A DNA stretch of 64,000 nt from JAMXLO01 sp963832895 (GTDB lineage Bacteria > Pseudomonadota > Alphaproteobacteria > Acetobacterales > Acetobacteraceae): assembly GCA_963832895.1 (NCBI GenBank), contig CAWHVQ010000024.1:186001-250000 (forward strand), in the 5' to 3' direction. Numbering within the stretch: position 1 is the stretch's first letter; every line of letters begins with the position of its first letter. Below, in pieces: positions 34,252 to 42,678 of this stretch. The translations under genes were made by a program, and so were the position numbers. The notes below the pieces were generated by a model. That model ran no database searches, had not been told where the DNA came from, and saw only the letters and a list, made by a program, of their open reading frames with translations.

Positions 34252-34662
34252 TCATGCGCCGGGGCCGACGGAAGGTGCGTCGGCCGCATCGACCGCATCC
34301 ATCTCGGCATCCGAGAACACCCGCGAGCGCGTGATGAAGCGCACGCCCTCGGCCGCCTCGAGGGAGAAACTGTCGCCGCCAGACGCCACCACGTCGATGG
34401 TCAGCTGGCTGTGCGCCCAGTAGGGGAACTGTTCGGCGCTGACGTAGAAAGGACAGTCGGCGATCATGCCGAGGAATACGTCGCGCGCGGCGACACGGAA
34501 GCCGCCGCGGCGCAGGCACATCGGCGCACTGCCCTCGCAGCAACCGCCCGACTGGTGGAACAGCAGCGAACCGAATTGATCCTGCAATTGCCGCACGAGC
34601 CTGGCGGCCACCTCGGTGATCAGCACCCGAGGCGGCGCCACGTTCAACTCAGAAGAAGCCAA
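34252..34662 (-). CDS. DUF779 protein, companion of aldehyde dehydrogenase
   Basis: This 136-residue protein has the DUF779 marks: LLFHQSGGCCEGSAPMCLR near residue 34, then the PFYVSAEQFPYWAHSQLTIDVV block and a GDSFSLEAAEGVRF segment. It is nearly always encoded beside an ExaC/AdhA-type aldehyde dehydrogenase, and the cysteine cluster suggests a metal or redox role. Its ATG lies inside the 3' end of the dehydrogenase gene, a 14-base overlap, so the two are co-translated. Confidence 0.9.
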   Translation of the reverse strand: MASSELNVAPPRVLITEVAARLVRQLQDQFGSLLFHQSGGCCEGSAPMCLRRGGFRVAARDVFLGMIADCPFYVSAEQFPYWAHSQLTIDVVASGGDSFSLEAAEGVRFITRSRVFSDAEMDAVDAADAPSVGPGA

Positions 34663-36169
34663 GCGCGTTTGGGCTGTAGCTGACCAGCAGGTTCTTTGTC
34701 TGCTGGTAGTGGTCCATGATCATCTTGTGCGTCTCGCGGCCGTAGCCCGAATGCTTGTAGCCGCCGAACGCCGCATGGGCCGGGTACATGTGGTAACAGT
34801 TGGTCCACACACGCCCTGCCTTGATCTCGCGTCCAACGCGATACGCCACGGTGCCGTTGCGCGACCAGACGCCTGCGCCGAGGCCGTAGATCGTATCATT
34901 GCCGATCGCGATCGCGTCTTCCACTGTCTTGAACGTCGTCACCGAAAGCACGGGCCCGAAGATTTCCTCCTGGAAGATCCGCATCTTGTTGTGGCCGACA
35001 AACACTGTCGGCTTCACGTAGTTGCCGTTTTCCAGGTCACCGCCAAGATGTGCCTGCTCACCGCCGGTGGCGAGACGCGCCCCTTCCTGCTTGCCGACCT
35101 CGATGTAGTTCAGGATCTTCTCCACCTGACCACGCGAGGCCTGCGCGCCCATCATCGTGGCTGGATCGAGCGGGTGCCCCATCCTGATACTCGCCACGCG
35201 CGCGACGGCGCGTTCCATGAACCGCTCGAAGATCGATTCCTGCACCAGCGCGCGGGACGGACAGGTGCACACCTCGCCCTTGTTGAAGGCGAACAGTGCA
35301 AAGCCCTCCAGCGCCTTGTCGAAGAACGCGTCATCGGCGTCCATCACGTCGGCCATGAAGATGTTCGGCGACTTGCCGCCCAGCTCCATCGTGCTGGGGA
35401 TCAGGTTATCGGCGGCATACTGCATGATCTGCCGGCCGGTCGTGGTCTCACCGGTGAAGCTCACCTTGGCGATGCGTGGGCTGGAGGCGAGCGGCGCACC
35501 GACCTCCGAGCCGTGACCGTTCACCACGTTCAACACACCCGGTGGCAGGATATCGCCGATCAGGTCCATCAGCAGCGCCAGGCTCAGCGGCGTGTCGGAC
35601 GCGGGCTTGATCACCACGCAATTGCCGGTGACAAGCGCCGGCGCCAGCTTCCATGCAGCCATCAGCAGCGGAAAGTTCCAGGGAATGATCTGCGCCACAA
35701 CGCCCATCGGTTCGCGGAAGTGATAGGCGACGGTGTCGTTGTCGAGCTCCGCCAGCGAGCCCTCTTCGGCGCGGATGCAGCCGGCGAAGTAGCGGAAATG
35801 GTCGGCCGCGAGTGGAACGTCGGCATTGCGCGTCTCACGGATCGGTTTGCCGTTGTCGACGGTCTCCGCGTACGCGAGCAGTTCGAGATTCTCCTCGATC
35901 CGGTCGGCGATCCGGTTCAGCATGCGCGCCCGTTCGGCCGGCGCGGTGCGGCCCCAGGCGTCCTTCGCGGCGTGCGCGGCATCCAGTGCTCGCTCGACGT
36001 CTGCGGCGTCGGAGCGTGCCACGTCGCACAGCCTGGTGCCGTCGATCGGACTGGAATCGGTGAAGTAGCGTCCCTTCGCCGGTGCCTGCCATTTGCCGTT
36101 GATGAAGTTATCGTAGCGCGCACGCAGTTTGCTTCGCTGCGTGGTCATGTCCTGGGTCTGGTCGAGCAT
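34649..36169 (-). CDS. NAD+-dependent aldehyde dehydrogenase (ExaC/acetaldehyde type)
   Basis: This 506-residue enzyme oxidises aldehydes to acids. Landmarks are IIPWNFPLLMAAWKLAPAL, VSFTGETTTGRQIM, TMELGGKSPNIF with the general-base Glu, and NKGEVCTCPSRALVQ with the catalytic Cys (the second of the pair, by alignment). The closest kind is the acetaldehyde dehydrogenase of alcohol-using bacteria. I prefer the ATG at 36169, six bases after AAGGAG; upstream in-frame codons to 36271 look untranslated. An FNR/FixK-type box lies 89 bases before it. Confidence 0.94.
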   Translation of the reverse strand: MLDQTQDMTTQRSKLRARYDNFINGKWQAPAKGRYFTDSSPIDGTRLCDVARSDAADVERALDAAHAAKDAWGRTAPAERARMLNRIADRIEENLELLAYAETVDNGKPIRETRNADVPLAADHFRYFAGCIRAEEGSLAELDNDTVAYHFREPMGVVAQIIPWNFPLLMAAWKLAPALVTGNCVVIKPASDTPLSLALLMDLIGDILPPGVLNVVNGHGSEVGAPLASSPRIAKVSFTGETTTGRQIMQYAADNLIPSTMELGGKSPNIFMADVMDADDAFFDKALEGFALFAFNKGEVCTCPSRALVQESIFERFMERAVARVASIRMGHPLDPATMMGAQASRGQVEKILNYIEVGKQEGARLATGGEQAHLGGDLENGNYVKPTVFVGHNKMRIFQEEIFGPVLSVTTFKTVEDAIAIGNDTIYGLGAGVWSRNGTVAYRVGREIKAGRVWTNCYHMYPAHAAFGGYKHSGYGRETHKMIMDHYQQTKNLLVSYSPNALGFF

Positions 36170-36257
36170 CGGCATCTCCTTGATCGCTCTCGCGGCGCCT
36201 ATCGTTAGCGCGGCGGTCTGACGCGCCGTTGATTGGCGCATTGCAAGGAGGCCTGCA

Positions 36258-36271
36258 TTGATCTGGGTCAA
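36258..36271. promoter_or_regulatory. FNR/FixK-type box between aldehyde dehydrogenase and MFS genes
   Basis: TTGATCTGGGTCAA fits the FNR/FixK consensus TTGAT-N4-ATCAA with one changed base and is identical in form to FixK/DNR sites. It lies between divergent genes, 89 bases from the aldehyde dehydrogenase start and 128 bases from the MFS start. It could make either gene respond to low oxygen. Confidence 0.6.
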
Positions 36272-36398
36272 CGGGCACGCAGCAGGAACTTATGCGCTCA
36301 CCCGATAGGCTCGCCGCCGGTCTCTCGACCGCCATCTGAGCCGATGCTAGCTTCGCAGAAAGCCCCAATAGCGGGTAATGAATGGGGAAGGAACTGCC

Positions 36399-37715
36399 GT
36401 GGCGTATACTCCTGCCTCTGCACGCATCATCAAGCTGCGACGTACCGCGATTACGATTTTGATCCTGAGCGGCATCGTGAATTACCTGGACCGTGCCACT
36501 TTGGCGGTCGCCAATCCGCTGATCCGGGAAGACCTTGGACTCAACGTCGCCGGCATGGGATTGCTGCTGTCCGCATTCCTCTGGTCTTACGCCTTTTCGC
36601 AATTGCCGACGGGCGCGCTGGTCGACCGCTTCGGACCGCGCCGCCTGCTGACGATTGGGCTGACCGTCTGGTCGCTGGCCCAGGCGGCGGCTGGTCTGGT
36701 GACGAATTTCGGTCTGTTCGTCATAGCCCGCGTCGCACTTGGCGTGGGCGAGTCACCACAGTTCACCAGCGCGGTCCGCGTGGTGCGTGACTGGCACAAC
36801 GTTCGCGAACGCGCCTTGCCGATCGGGATCGTAAATACCTCGCCCTTCATCGGCCAGGCGATCGCCCCGCCGCTGCTCACCGCGTTGATGCTGAGCTTTG
36901 GCTGGCGGTGGATGTTTGTGTTCATGGGAATGGTGGGCCTGATCGTGGCCGTCATCTGGTTCAGCTTTTTCCGCGAGCCACGCCATGTCGAGCTCAGCTC
37001 CGAGGAGCGGGAACACCTGACGGAGGGCGAGCCACCCGCGCCACCGGAGCCGATCAGCTTTGCCCGATGGCGGCAGTTGTTTGGCTTCCGCTCTATGTGG
37101 GGACTTATGCTGGGCTGTTTCGGCATAGGCTATATCAGCTGGCTCTACGCGGCCTGGCTGCCCGGATATCTCGAAATACAGCGTCACATGAGCATCCGCT
37201 CGACCGGCTGGATCGCCGCAATTCCATTTGCCCTGTCGATCATCGGCGCGGCCGGTGGCGGCTGGTGGGCCGATTGGCTGATGACAAGAGGCTTCTCTGC
37301 CGTCAACAGTCGCAAGTTGCCGCTGGTCACCGGGGTGGCGGGCGCCGCCGTGTTCACGATCTGCGCGGCGGAAGCCGCCAGCAACGTCATGGCCGTGACC
37401 TTTGTCACCCTCGCGATGGTATCCGGCAGCCTGTGCGCTGGACTCTTTTGGGCGTTGGCGAGCGCCATAGCGCCTGCGAACTGCACAGCGTCGGCCGGCA
37501 GCATGGCCAATTTCGGCGGTTATCTGGGAGGTGCCCTGGTTCCGATGGTTACCGGCTTCATCGTCCAGGCGACAGGCAGCTTCACGCCCGCGCTACTGCT
37601 TGGCGGGGCCATCGGGCTGATCTCGTCGCTGTGCTATCTGCTGCTCATTCGCAATGAGCCGATCGCCTTCCGTGTAATCGGCGAGCAATTTGCCTCTGCG
37701 CAGCCGACCGCGTGA
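36399..37715 (+). CDS. MFS transporter, anion:cation symporter (ACS) family
   Basis: This 438-residue transporter has twelve spans. The ACS marks are SGIVNYLDRATLAVANPLI in span 1, then LPTGALVDRFGPRRLL (motif A), and the ESPQFTSAVRVVRDW segment typical of glucarate, galactonate and phthalate carriers. It probably imports a small organic acid with protons. I chose the GTG at 36399, which has AAGGA at good spacing, over an ATG at 36378 without one. It is divergent from the aldehyde dehydrogenase. Confidence 0.88.
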   Translation: MAYTPASARIIKLRRTAITILILSGIVNYLDRATLAVANPLIREDLGLNVAGMGLLLSAFLWSYAFSQLPTGALVDRFGPRRLLTIGLTVWSLAQAAAGLVTNFGLFVIARVALGVGESPQFTSAVRVVRDWHNVRERALPIGIVNTSPFIGQAIAPPLLTALMLSFGWRWMFVFMGMVGLIVAVIWFSFFREPRHVELSSEEREHLTEGEPPAPPEPISFARWRQLFGFRSMWGLMLGCFGIGYISWLYAAWLPGYLEIQRHMSIRSTGWIAAIPFALSIIGAAGGGWWADWLMTRGFSAVNSRKLPLVTGVAGAAVFTICAAEAASNVMAVTFVTLAMVSGSLCAGLFWALASAIAPANCTASAGSMANFGGYLGGALVPMVTGFIVQATGSFTPALLLGGAIGLISSLCYLLLIRNEPIAFRVIGEQFASAQPTA

Positions 37716-37792
37716 CTCTCGGGGCATGATCGCAAGCAACGCCGACACTGCAGCGATTTCAGCGTGCTTCCGTGCCGATGGACGCGGGATCC

Positions 37793-38203
37793 TTAGCGTT
37801 GCCGCCAGGGCAGCCCCTCTGCCTTCCATCCACTGGCAACGCCGCGGTGGCCTTCGGCATCCACCCCGCCCTCGAACCCATCCGCCACATTGAAGGAGTT
37901 CGGGAAGCCGGCATCCTGTGCCGCCTGTGCCGCGGCGTGGCTGCGCTGGCCGCTGCGACAGATGAAGTAGATGTGGTGCTCGGCGGTGAACCCCGCCTCC
38001 CTCAATTGATCGGTGAAGCCGGCGTTGTGCTGCATCGCCGGATATGTCTGCCAGGAGACCAGCACTGCCTGCTTGCCGGTGGCGACCAGGTCCGGCACGC
38101 CGACGAATTGCCACTCGACGTCGGTCCGCACGTCCACAAGCTGCGCGTCTGGGTCATTCTGCAGGGCTTCCCAGACCCGCCCAGGGGGCACATTCTCGAC
38201 CAT
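37793..38203 (-). CDS. Rhodanese-like sulfurtransferase
   Basis: This 136-residue single-domain rhodanese has LVDVRTDVEWQFVGVPDL near residue 20 and the active-site loop FICRSGQRSHAAA, with the persulfide-forming cysteine at about residue 84. It would move sulfane sulfur between donors and acceptors. Its ATG at 38203 is only 18 bases from the divergent cysK start, so their promoters must lie inside each other's coding sequence. That arrangement fits a shared sulfur role. Confidence 0.9.
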   Translation of the reverse strand: MVENVPPGRVWEALQNDPDAQLVDVRTDVEWQFVGVPDLVATGKQAVLVSWQTYPAMQHNAGFTDQLREAGFTAEHHIYFICRSGQRSHAAAQAAQDAGFPNSFNVADGFEGGVDAEGHRGVASGWKAEGLPWRQR

Positions 38204-38221
38204 CACAGGAACTCCCGCTGC

Positions 38222-39238
38222 ATGAGGATGGCGATGACCCAACTCTACCACGGTACGCGCTGGCAAGAGGACCTCGCCGCGTCGATCGGCCAGACACCGC
38301 TGATCAAGCTGCGTCGCACCTCCGAGGCAACCGGCTGCACCATTCTCGGCAAGGCGGAGTTCATGAACCCGGGCGGCTCGGTAAAGGATCGCGCCGGGCT
38401 CTACATCATCGCCGATGCCGAGACGCGCGGCGCCCTGAAGCCGGGCGGTACCATCGTCGAAGGCACCGCCGGCAACACTGGCATAGGCCTCACGCTGGTG
38501 GGCAATGCCCGCGGCTATCGCTGCGTCATCGTGATGCCGGAAACGCAGAGCAAGGAGAAGATCGATTTCCTGCGCATGATCGGCGCCGACCTGCGTCTGG
38601 TGCCCGCGAAGCCATATCGCGATCCCGGCAATTACGTACACGTCTCGCGCCGGATGGCCGAGGAAACCGGCGCGGTCTGGGCCAACCAGTTCGACAACCT
38701 CGCGAACCGCGAAGGGCACCGCCGCCACACCGGGCCGGAGATCTGGGAGCAGACCGAGGGCAAGGTCGACGCCTTCACCTGCGCCTGCGGCACCGGCGGA
38801 ACGCTTGCCGGCGTCGGCATGGCTCTGAAGGCGCACAATCCCAAGGTGCGCATCGTGCTGGCGGATTGCGAGGGCAGCGGGCTCTACGGTTGGGTGAAGC
38901 ACAACGACCTCAAGATCGAGGGCAGTTCGATCACCGAGGGCATCGGCAACTCGCGTGTCACCGCCAACATGGAAGGCGCGCCGATCGATGACGCGGAGCG
39001 CATCCCGGACAGCGAGGCGCTGCAGCATATCTACGACGTGCTGATCCACGAAGGCCTGTCGGTCGGCACCTCGTCGGGGATCAATATCGCGGCGGCGGTG
39101 CGGGTGGCGACGCGGCTTGGTCCGGGCCACACCGTGGTGACGATCCTGGCGGACGGCGGCTCACGCTATCAGTCAAAGCTGTTCAATCCGGAGTTCCTGC
39201 GGTCGAAGAACCTGCCTGTGCCGCAGTGGCTCACGTAA
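38222..39238 (+). CDS. cysK: Cysteine synthase (O-acetylserine sulfhydrylase family)
   Basis: This 338-residue PLP enzyme has the lysine in NPGGSVKDRAG, the EGTAGNTGIGLTLVG substrate loop, the PLP-phosphate loop ACGTGGTLAGVG and the GTSSGINIAAAV end. It makes cysteine from O-acetylserine and sulfide. The EGTAGNTG form (rather than TSGNTG) marks a subgroup near cystathionine-beta-synthase-like enzymes, so the sulfur acceptor could differ. Three in-frame ATGs (38222, 38228, 38234) compete; I give the first. It is divergent from the rhodanese. Confidence 0.9.
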   Translation: MRMAMTQLYHGTRWQEDLAASIGQTPLIKLRRTSEATGCTILGKAEFMNPGGSVKDRAGLYIIADAETRGALKPGGTIVEGTAGNTGIGLTLVGNARGYRCVIVMPETQSKEKIDFLRMIGADLRLVPAKPYRDPGNYVHVSRRMAEETGAVWANQFDNLANREGHRRHTGPEIWEQTEGKVDAFTCACGTGGTLAGVGMALKAHNPKVRIVLADCEGSGLYGWVKHNDLKIEGSSITEGIGNSRVTANMEGAPIDDAERIPDSEALQHIYDVLIHEGLSVGTSSGINIAAAVRVATRLGPGHTVVTILADGGSRYQSKLFNPEFLRSKNLPVPQWLT

Positions 39239-39250
39239 GCCGCAATCCTC

Positions 39251-39664
39251 TCACTGCACCTTTTCCAAGATCAGCAGCGGTTGGATGCTGACCGTCACTT
39301 CATGGCGCCGACCGCCGTCCGTCAATCGGCTGACGTAGTACACCGAGCCAGGCACCGGTGAGCCAGGCGGCAGATCGCTGGGATCGATGCCGCGCAGGTC
39401 GGCCTCGCAGGCAAAGCGAAAGGCGACGTAGCCGCCAGCGTGTGTCTGGATGTTCTCGATCGTCACGCTCGCCGGCATCTGGAAACGCCCGGTCAGGCTG
39501 CGACGCAGCAGGGCGAGCGTCGCGGGATCTTCGCAATCTGGCGGCACGACGTGAATGCGCAGCCAGATCACGATGACCGTCGCAAACACCAGGATCGTAC
39601 AGAGGCCGAATCCCAGCACGAAGCGCAACACCGGCCGACGGCGTGGGCGAAACAGCTCGCTCAT
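39251..39664 (-). CDS. Hypothetical membrane-anchored protein
   Basis: This 137-residue protein has one N-terminal membrane span (about residues 11-33, FVLGFGLCTILVFATVIVIW) after a basic start (MSELFRPRRRP), with the rest probably periplasmic. Two cysteines (PPDCED and RFACEAD) could pair. No family is recognised. It is convergent with cysK and lies 46 bases downstream of the amidohydrolase gene. Confidence 0.5.
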   Translation of the reverse strand: MSELFRPRRRPVLRFVLGFGLCTILVFATVIVIWLRIHVVPPDCEDPATLALLRRSLTGRFQMPASVTIENIQTHAGGYVAFRFACEADLRGIDPSDLPPGSPVPGSVYYVSRLTDGGRRHEVTVSIQPLLILEKVQ

Positions 39665-39710
39665 GGCGCCTCCCCTGACGTCATGGCGTGGACCATGACG
39701 CGATGAGGCT

Positions 39711-41072
39711 TCAGTCCGGCTCTCGTCGGACAAATCGCCCGTTGCCGGGGCGGGTTAGCACCGACGCGCCATCCCAGATAAGCGCCCCACGAAGATATGT
39801 CGCGGCGACGCGTGCACGCATACGCCGTCCGTGGTACGGCGACCAGCGCATCTCCGGCCGATCCTGGATCGCCGCCTCGTCGAACACAAAATCGCCCCGC
39901 TCCAACACGCAGAGATCCGCATCCGAGCCGATCCGCAGCGCGCCTTTCTTCGGCCACAGCCCATGCATCCTGGCGCTCCGCTCGGCGCAATAGGTCGCCA
40001 TCAGCGTTGGCGACAACCCGCGTTCCTCGAGCAGCGAGAACATCAGCGGCGCAAAACTCTGCATTCCGGTCAGCCCGGCGCCATTCGCAAAAATGTCCGG
40101 CAGCGTCTTCCTCTCGATCGGCCACGGCGCGTGATCGGTGGAGACATAGGCGATCTTGCCTGCGATCAGGCACTCCCACATGCGTTCCACCTCCGCGGCG
40201 GAGCGGAACGGCGGATTGCATTTCCCCTTGCCGCCGAGCCGCACGATGTCGTCCTCGGTCATGCAGAGATACTGGATGCAGGCCTCGCCCGTGGTCTGCG
40301 CGCCCATGCCGCGGAAGGTCTCGGCGATCGCGAACCCGCGTGCCAGCGAGGAATGCGCGATATGCACGTGCGCACCGGTTTCCAACGCCATCTCGAAGAT
40401 CTCGAGATCGGCCATCGTCTCGGCCAACGGCGGGCGCGTGCGACAGTGCATAATCGGCTCGACGCGCCCCTCTGCGCGCGCCTGCGCGGTCAGCATCTCC
40501 ACCAGCTCCTGATCCTCGTTGTGGATCGCCACCGGCAGCCCGGTTTTCGCGATCTCGCGGAACGCGGCGAGCATCGTGGGGTGATCGATGCGCGGGAACC
40601 GCACCGCGTCATACTCGTAAGTGGACAGCTTGAAGGCCGAGATTCCGCCTGCGGCCAGGCCGGGTATTGCGCCGACGCCGCCAGTCTTGGTGATGGTGCC
40701 ATAAAGCGCCATGTCGACATGCGCGGTACGCTCCACCCACCCGATCTTGTCCGCGAGGATCGCCGCGTCGGTCACCGGTCGCGGTACGTCGTACGGCATA
40801 TCCACGCACGTGGTGACGCCACCCGCCGCCGCGCTTTTCGTCGCGGTCTCGATGCCGGGCCAACCGGTGGACGAAGAAGTGTGCATGTGCCCGTCGACCA
40901 ACCCTGGCAGGATCAGTCTGCCAGAATGGTCGATGATCTCACCGGCCGGCGGTGGCGCCCCCTCACCGATCGCGGCGATCGTCTCGCCGCGCACCGCGAC
41001 GTAGCCGCGCGGGATGAGGGTGTCGCTGGTGACCACCTCACCGATGATCACCCGGTCGAATGGAGCTGACAC
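39711..41072 (-). CDS. Dihydroorotase/allantoinase-like amidohydrolase
   Basis: This 453-residue cyclic amidohydrolase has the metal ligands of the family: HMHT at about residue 62, a carboxylated-lysine candidate in SAFKLSTYEYD, HNEDQE, VHIAHSS and STDHAPW. It would open a ring amide such as hydantoin, allantoin or dihydropyrimidine. Unlike PyrC-type enzymes it has a C-terminal small domain, as in allantoinases. The GTG start at 41072 lies inside a dyad (41068-41086) shared with the divergent prpD gene. The substrate is not deducible. Confidence 0.85.
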   Translation of the reverse strand: MSAPFDRVIIGEVVTSDTLIPRGYVAVRGETIAAIGEGAPPPAGEIIDHSGRLILPGLVDGHMHTSSSTGWPGIETATKSAAAGGVTTCVDMPYDVPRPVTDAAILADKIGWVERTAHVDMALYGTITKTGGVGAIPGLAAGGISAFKLSTYEYDAVRFPRIDHPTMLAAFREIAKTGLPVAIHNEDQELVEMLTAQARAEGRVEPIMHCRTRPPLAETMADLEIFEMALETGAHVHIAHSSLARGFAIAETFRGMGAQTTGEACIQYLCMTEDDIVRLGGKGKCNPPFRSAAEVERMWECLIAGKIAYVSTDHAPWPIERKTLPDIFANGAGLTGMQSFAPLMFSLLEERGLSPTLMATYCAERSARMHGLWPKKGALRIGSDADLCVLERGDFVFDEAAIQDRPEMRWSPYHGRRMRARVAATYLRGALIWDGASVLTRPGNGRFVRREPD

Positions 41073-41086
41073 TATATATAAGTGTC
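41068..41086. promoter_or_regulatory. Dyad operator/promoter between the amidohydrolase and prpD genes
   Basis: GACACT-ATATATA-AGTGTC is a perfect 6-bp inverted repeat around an AT-only centre. It covers the amidohydrolase GTG start and lies 74 bases before prpD. It could be a regulator's operator overlapping a -10 element (TATATA). It resembles an NrdR box but has one base too many between arms, and no ribonucleotide reductase gene is near. Confidence 0.5.
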
Positions 41087-41159
41087 CCTGGCACTCAGTT
41101 GCGATGCGGTTCGCTTGACCTTACGAAGGATCGCACACGGATACCAGCGGAGGAAGCGC

Positions 41160-42659
41160 ATGATCCTGCACGACGTGAAGGTGCACCCATCCAAGGATAA
41201 CCTGAAGCGCGAGGATCAGCTCGCCTGGAAGATCGCCGCGGTCGCCGCCGACCGCGTGCCGGTGGAACGCGACGTCGTCGCCATGATCGTCAACCGCATC
41301 ATCGACAACGCCGCCGTGGCGATCGGCGCGATCAACCGCCATCCCGTGGTAACCGCGCGTGACATGGCGCTCGGGCATCCGCACAGGGACGCCGCCACGG
41401 TGTTCGGCGTCGCGTCGGGGAAGCGCGTCAGTCCCGAATGGGCGGCGTGGGCGAACGGCACCGCGATCCGCGAACTCGACATGCACGACACTTTCCTGGC
41501 GCAGGACTATTCACATCCCGGCGACAACATTCCGCCGATCCTCGCGGTGGCACAGACCATGGGGAAGTCGGGCCGCGACCTGATCCGCGGCATCGCCACC
41601 GGCTATGAAATCCACATCGATCTCGTCCGCGCCATCTCGCTGCACAAGCACAAGATCGACCATATCACCCACCTCTGTCCGGGCCAGGCCGCCGGGATCG
41701 GCACGCTCCTCGGCCTGAAGCAGGAGGTGATCTACCAGGCCGTGCAGCAGGCCGTGCATGTGAGCTGCACGACGCGCCAGTCACGCAAAGGCGAGATCAG
41801 CTCGTGGAAGGCGTACGCGCCGGCGCATGCCGGCAAGCTCGCGGTGGAGGCAGTGGACCGCGTGATGCGCGGCGAAGGCGCGCCAAGCCCGATCTATGAA
41901 GGCGAGGATTCGGTGATCGCCTGGCTGCTGGATGGACCCGACGCGCTCTACCGCGTGCCGCTGCCCGCCCCGCGCGAGCCGAAGCGCGCGATCCTCGACA
42001 GTTTCACCAAGGAGCACAGCGCCGAGTACCAGTCGCAGGCGCTGATCGACCTGGCGTTCAGGATGCGCGATCAGGTCCCTGACCTGGAGAAGATCGAGAA
42101 GGTCGTCATCCACACCAGCCATCACACACATGCCGTGATCGGCACCGGCGCCAACGACCCGCAGAAGATGGACCCGAAGGCGAGCCGGGAGACGCTCGAC
42201 CACTCGATCATGTATATCTTCGCCGTCGCCTTGCAGGACGGGCGCTGGCACCACGTGAACAGCTACACGCCGCGCCGTGCCGGCCGGGCCGACACCGTGC
42301 GGCTCTGGCAGAAGGTCGAGACGCGCGAGGATCCCGAGTGGGAACGCCGCTATCTGTCCACCGATCCGTCCGAGCAGGCGTTCGGCGGACGCGTCGAGGT
42401 GCTGATGCAGGATGGCACCCGTATCGTCGACGAGCTCGCGGTGGCGAACGCGCATCCGCTCGGCGCCAGACCGTTCGGGCGCGACGACTATATCCGAAAG
42501 TTCACCACGCTGACCGATGGCATGATCTCGACGCGCGAGGCGAACCGCTTCCTGGAAGCCGCGCAGGACCTGCCGCGGTTGAAGGCGGAAGAACTGCACA
42601 CCTTGAATATTGCCCTGCCCGCCGGCGCGCTCGCTGTCGGCAAGGCGGGGATATTCTGA
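41160..42659 (+). CDS. prpD: MmgE/PrpD family 2-methylcitrate dehydratase
   Basis: This 499-residue protein has the PrpD fold: a long N-terminal helical domain with NGTAIRELDMHDTFLAQDYSHPGDNIPP, then CPGQAAGIGTLLGLKQE, and a C-terminal domain with HTSHHTHAVIG. It would dehydrate 2-methylcitrate in propionate breakdown. The gene pairs with prpC 19 bases on. No prpB (methylisocitrate lyase) is present, so the cycle must be completed elsewhere. The ATG at 41160 has GGAGGAAG before it. Confidence 0.92.
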   Translation: MILHDVKVHPSKDNLKREDQLAWKIAAVAADRVPVERDVVAMIVNRIIDNAAVAIGAINRHPVVTARDMALGHPHRDAATVFGVASGKRVSPEWAAWANGTAIRELDMHDTFLAQDYSHPGDNIPPILAVAQTMGKSGRDLIRGIATGYEIHIDLVRAISLHKHKIDHITHLCPGQAAGIGTLLGLKQEVIYQAVQQAVHVSCTTRQSRKGEISSWKAYAPAHAGKLAVEAVDRVMRGEGAPSPIYEGEDSVIAWLLDGPDALYRVPLPAPREPKRAILDSFTKEHSAEYQSQALIDLAFRMRDQVPDLEKIEKVVIHTSHHTHAVIGTGANDPQKMDPKASRETLDHSIMYIFAVALQDGRWHHVNSYTPRRAGRADTVRLWQKVETREDPEWERRYLSTDPSEQAFGGRVEVLMQDGTRIVDELAVANAHPLGARPFGRDDYIRKFTTLTDGMISTREANRFLEAAQDLPRLKAEELHTLNIALPAGALAVGKAGIF

Positions 42660-42678
42660 AGATGAGGAGCAACCACCT

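Noticed and set aside
34616..36208. A 530-codon open frame on the plus strand opposite the aldehyde dehydrogenase gene
   Set aside because: It is antisense to a clear dehydrogenase and has histidine- and arginine-rich sequence with no domain. High GC content gives long antisense open frames.
37793..39130. A 445-residue rhodanese-containing protein on the minus strand
   Set aside because: The first 309 codons are antisense to cysK; the real rhodanese starts at the ATG at 38203.
39831..41069. A 412-codon plus-strand frame opposite the amidohydrolase
   Set aside because: It lies entirely antisense to a gene with clear metal-ligand motifs and shows no domain.
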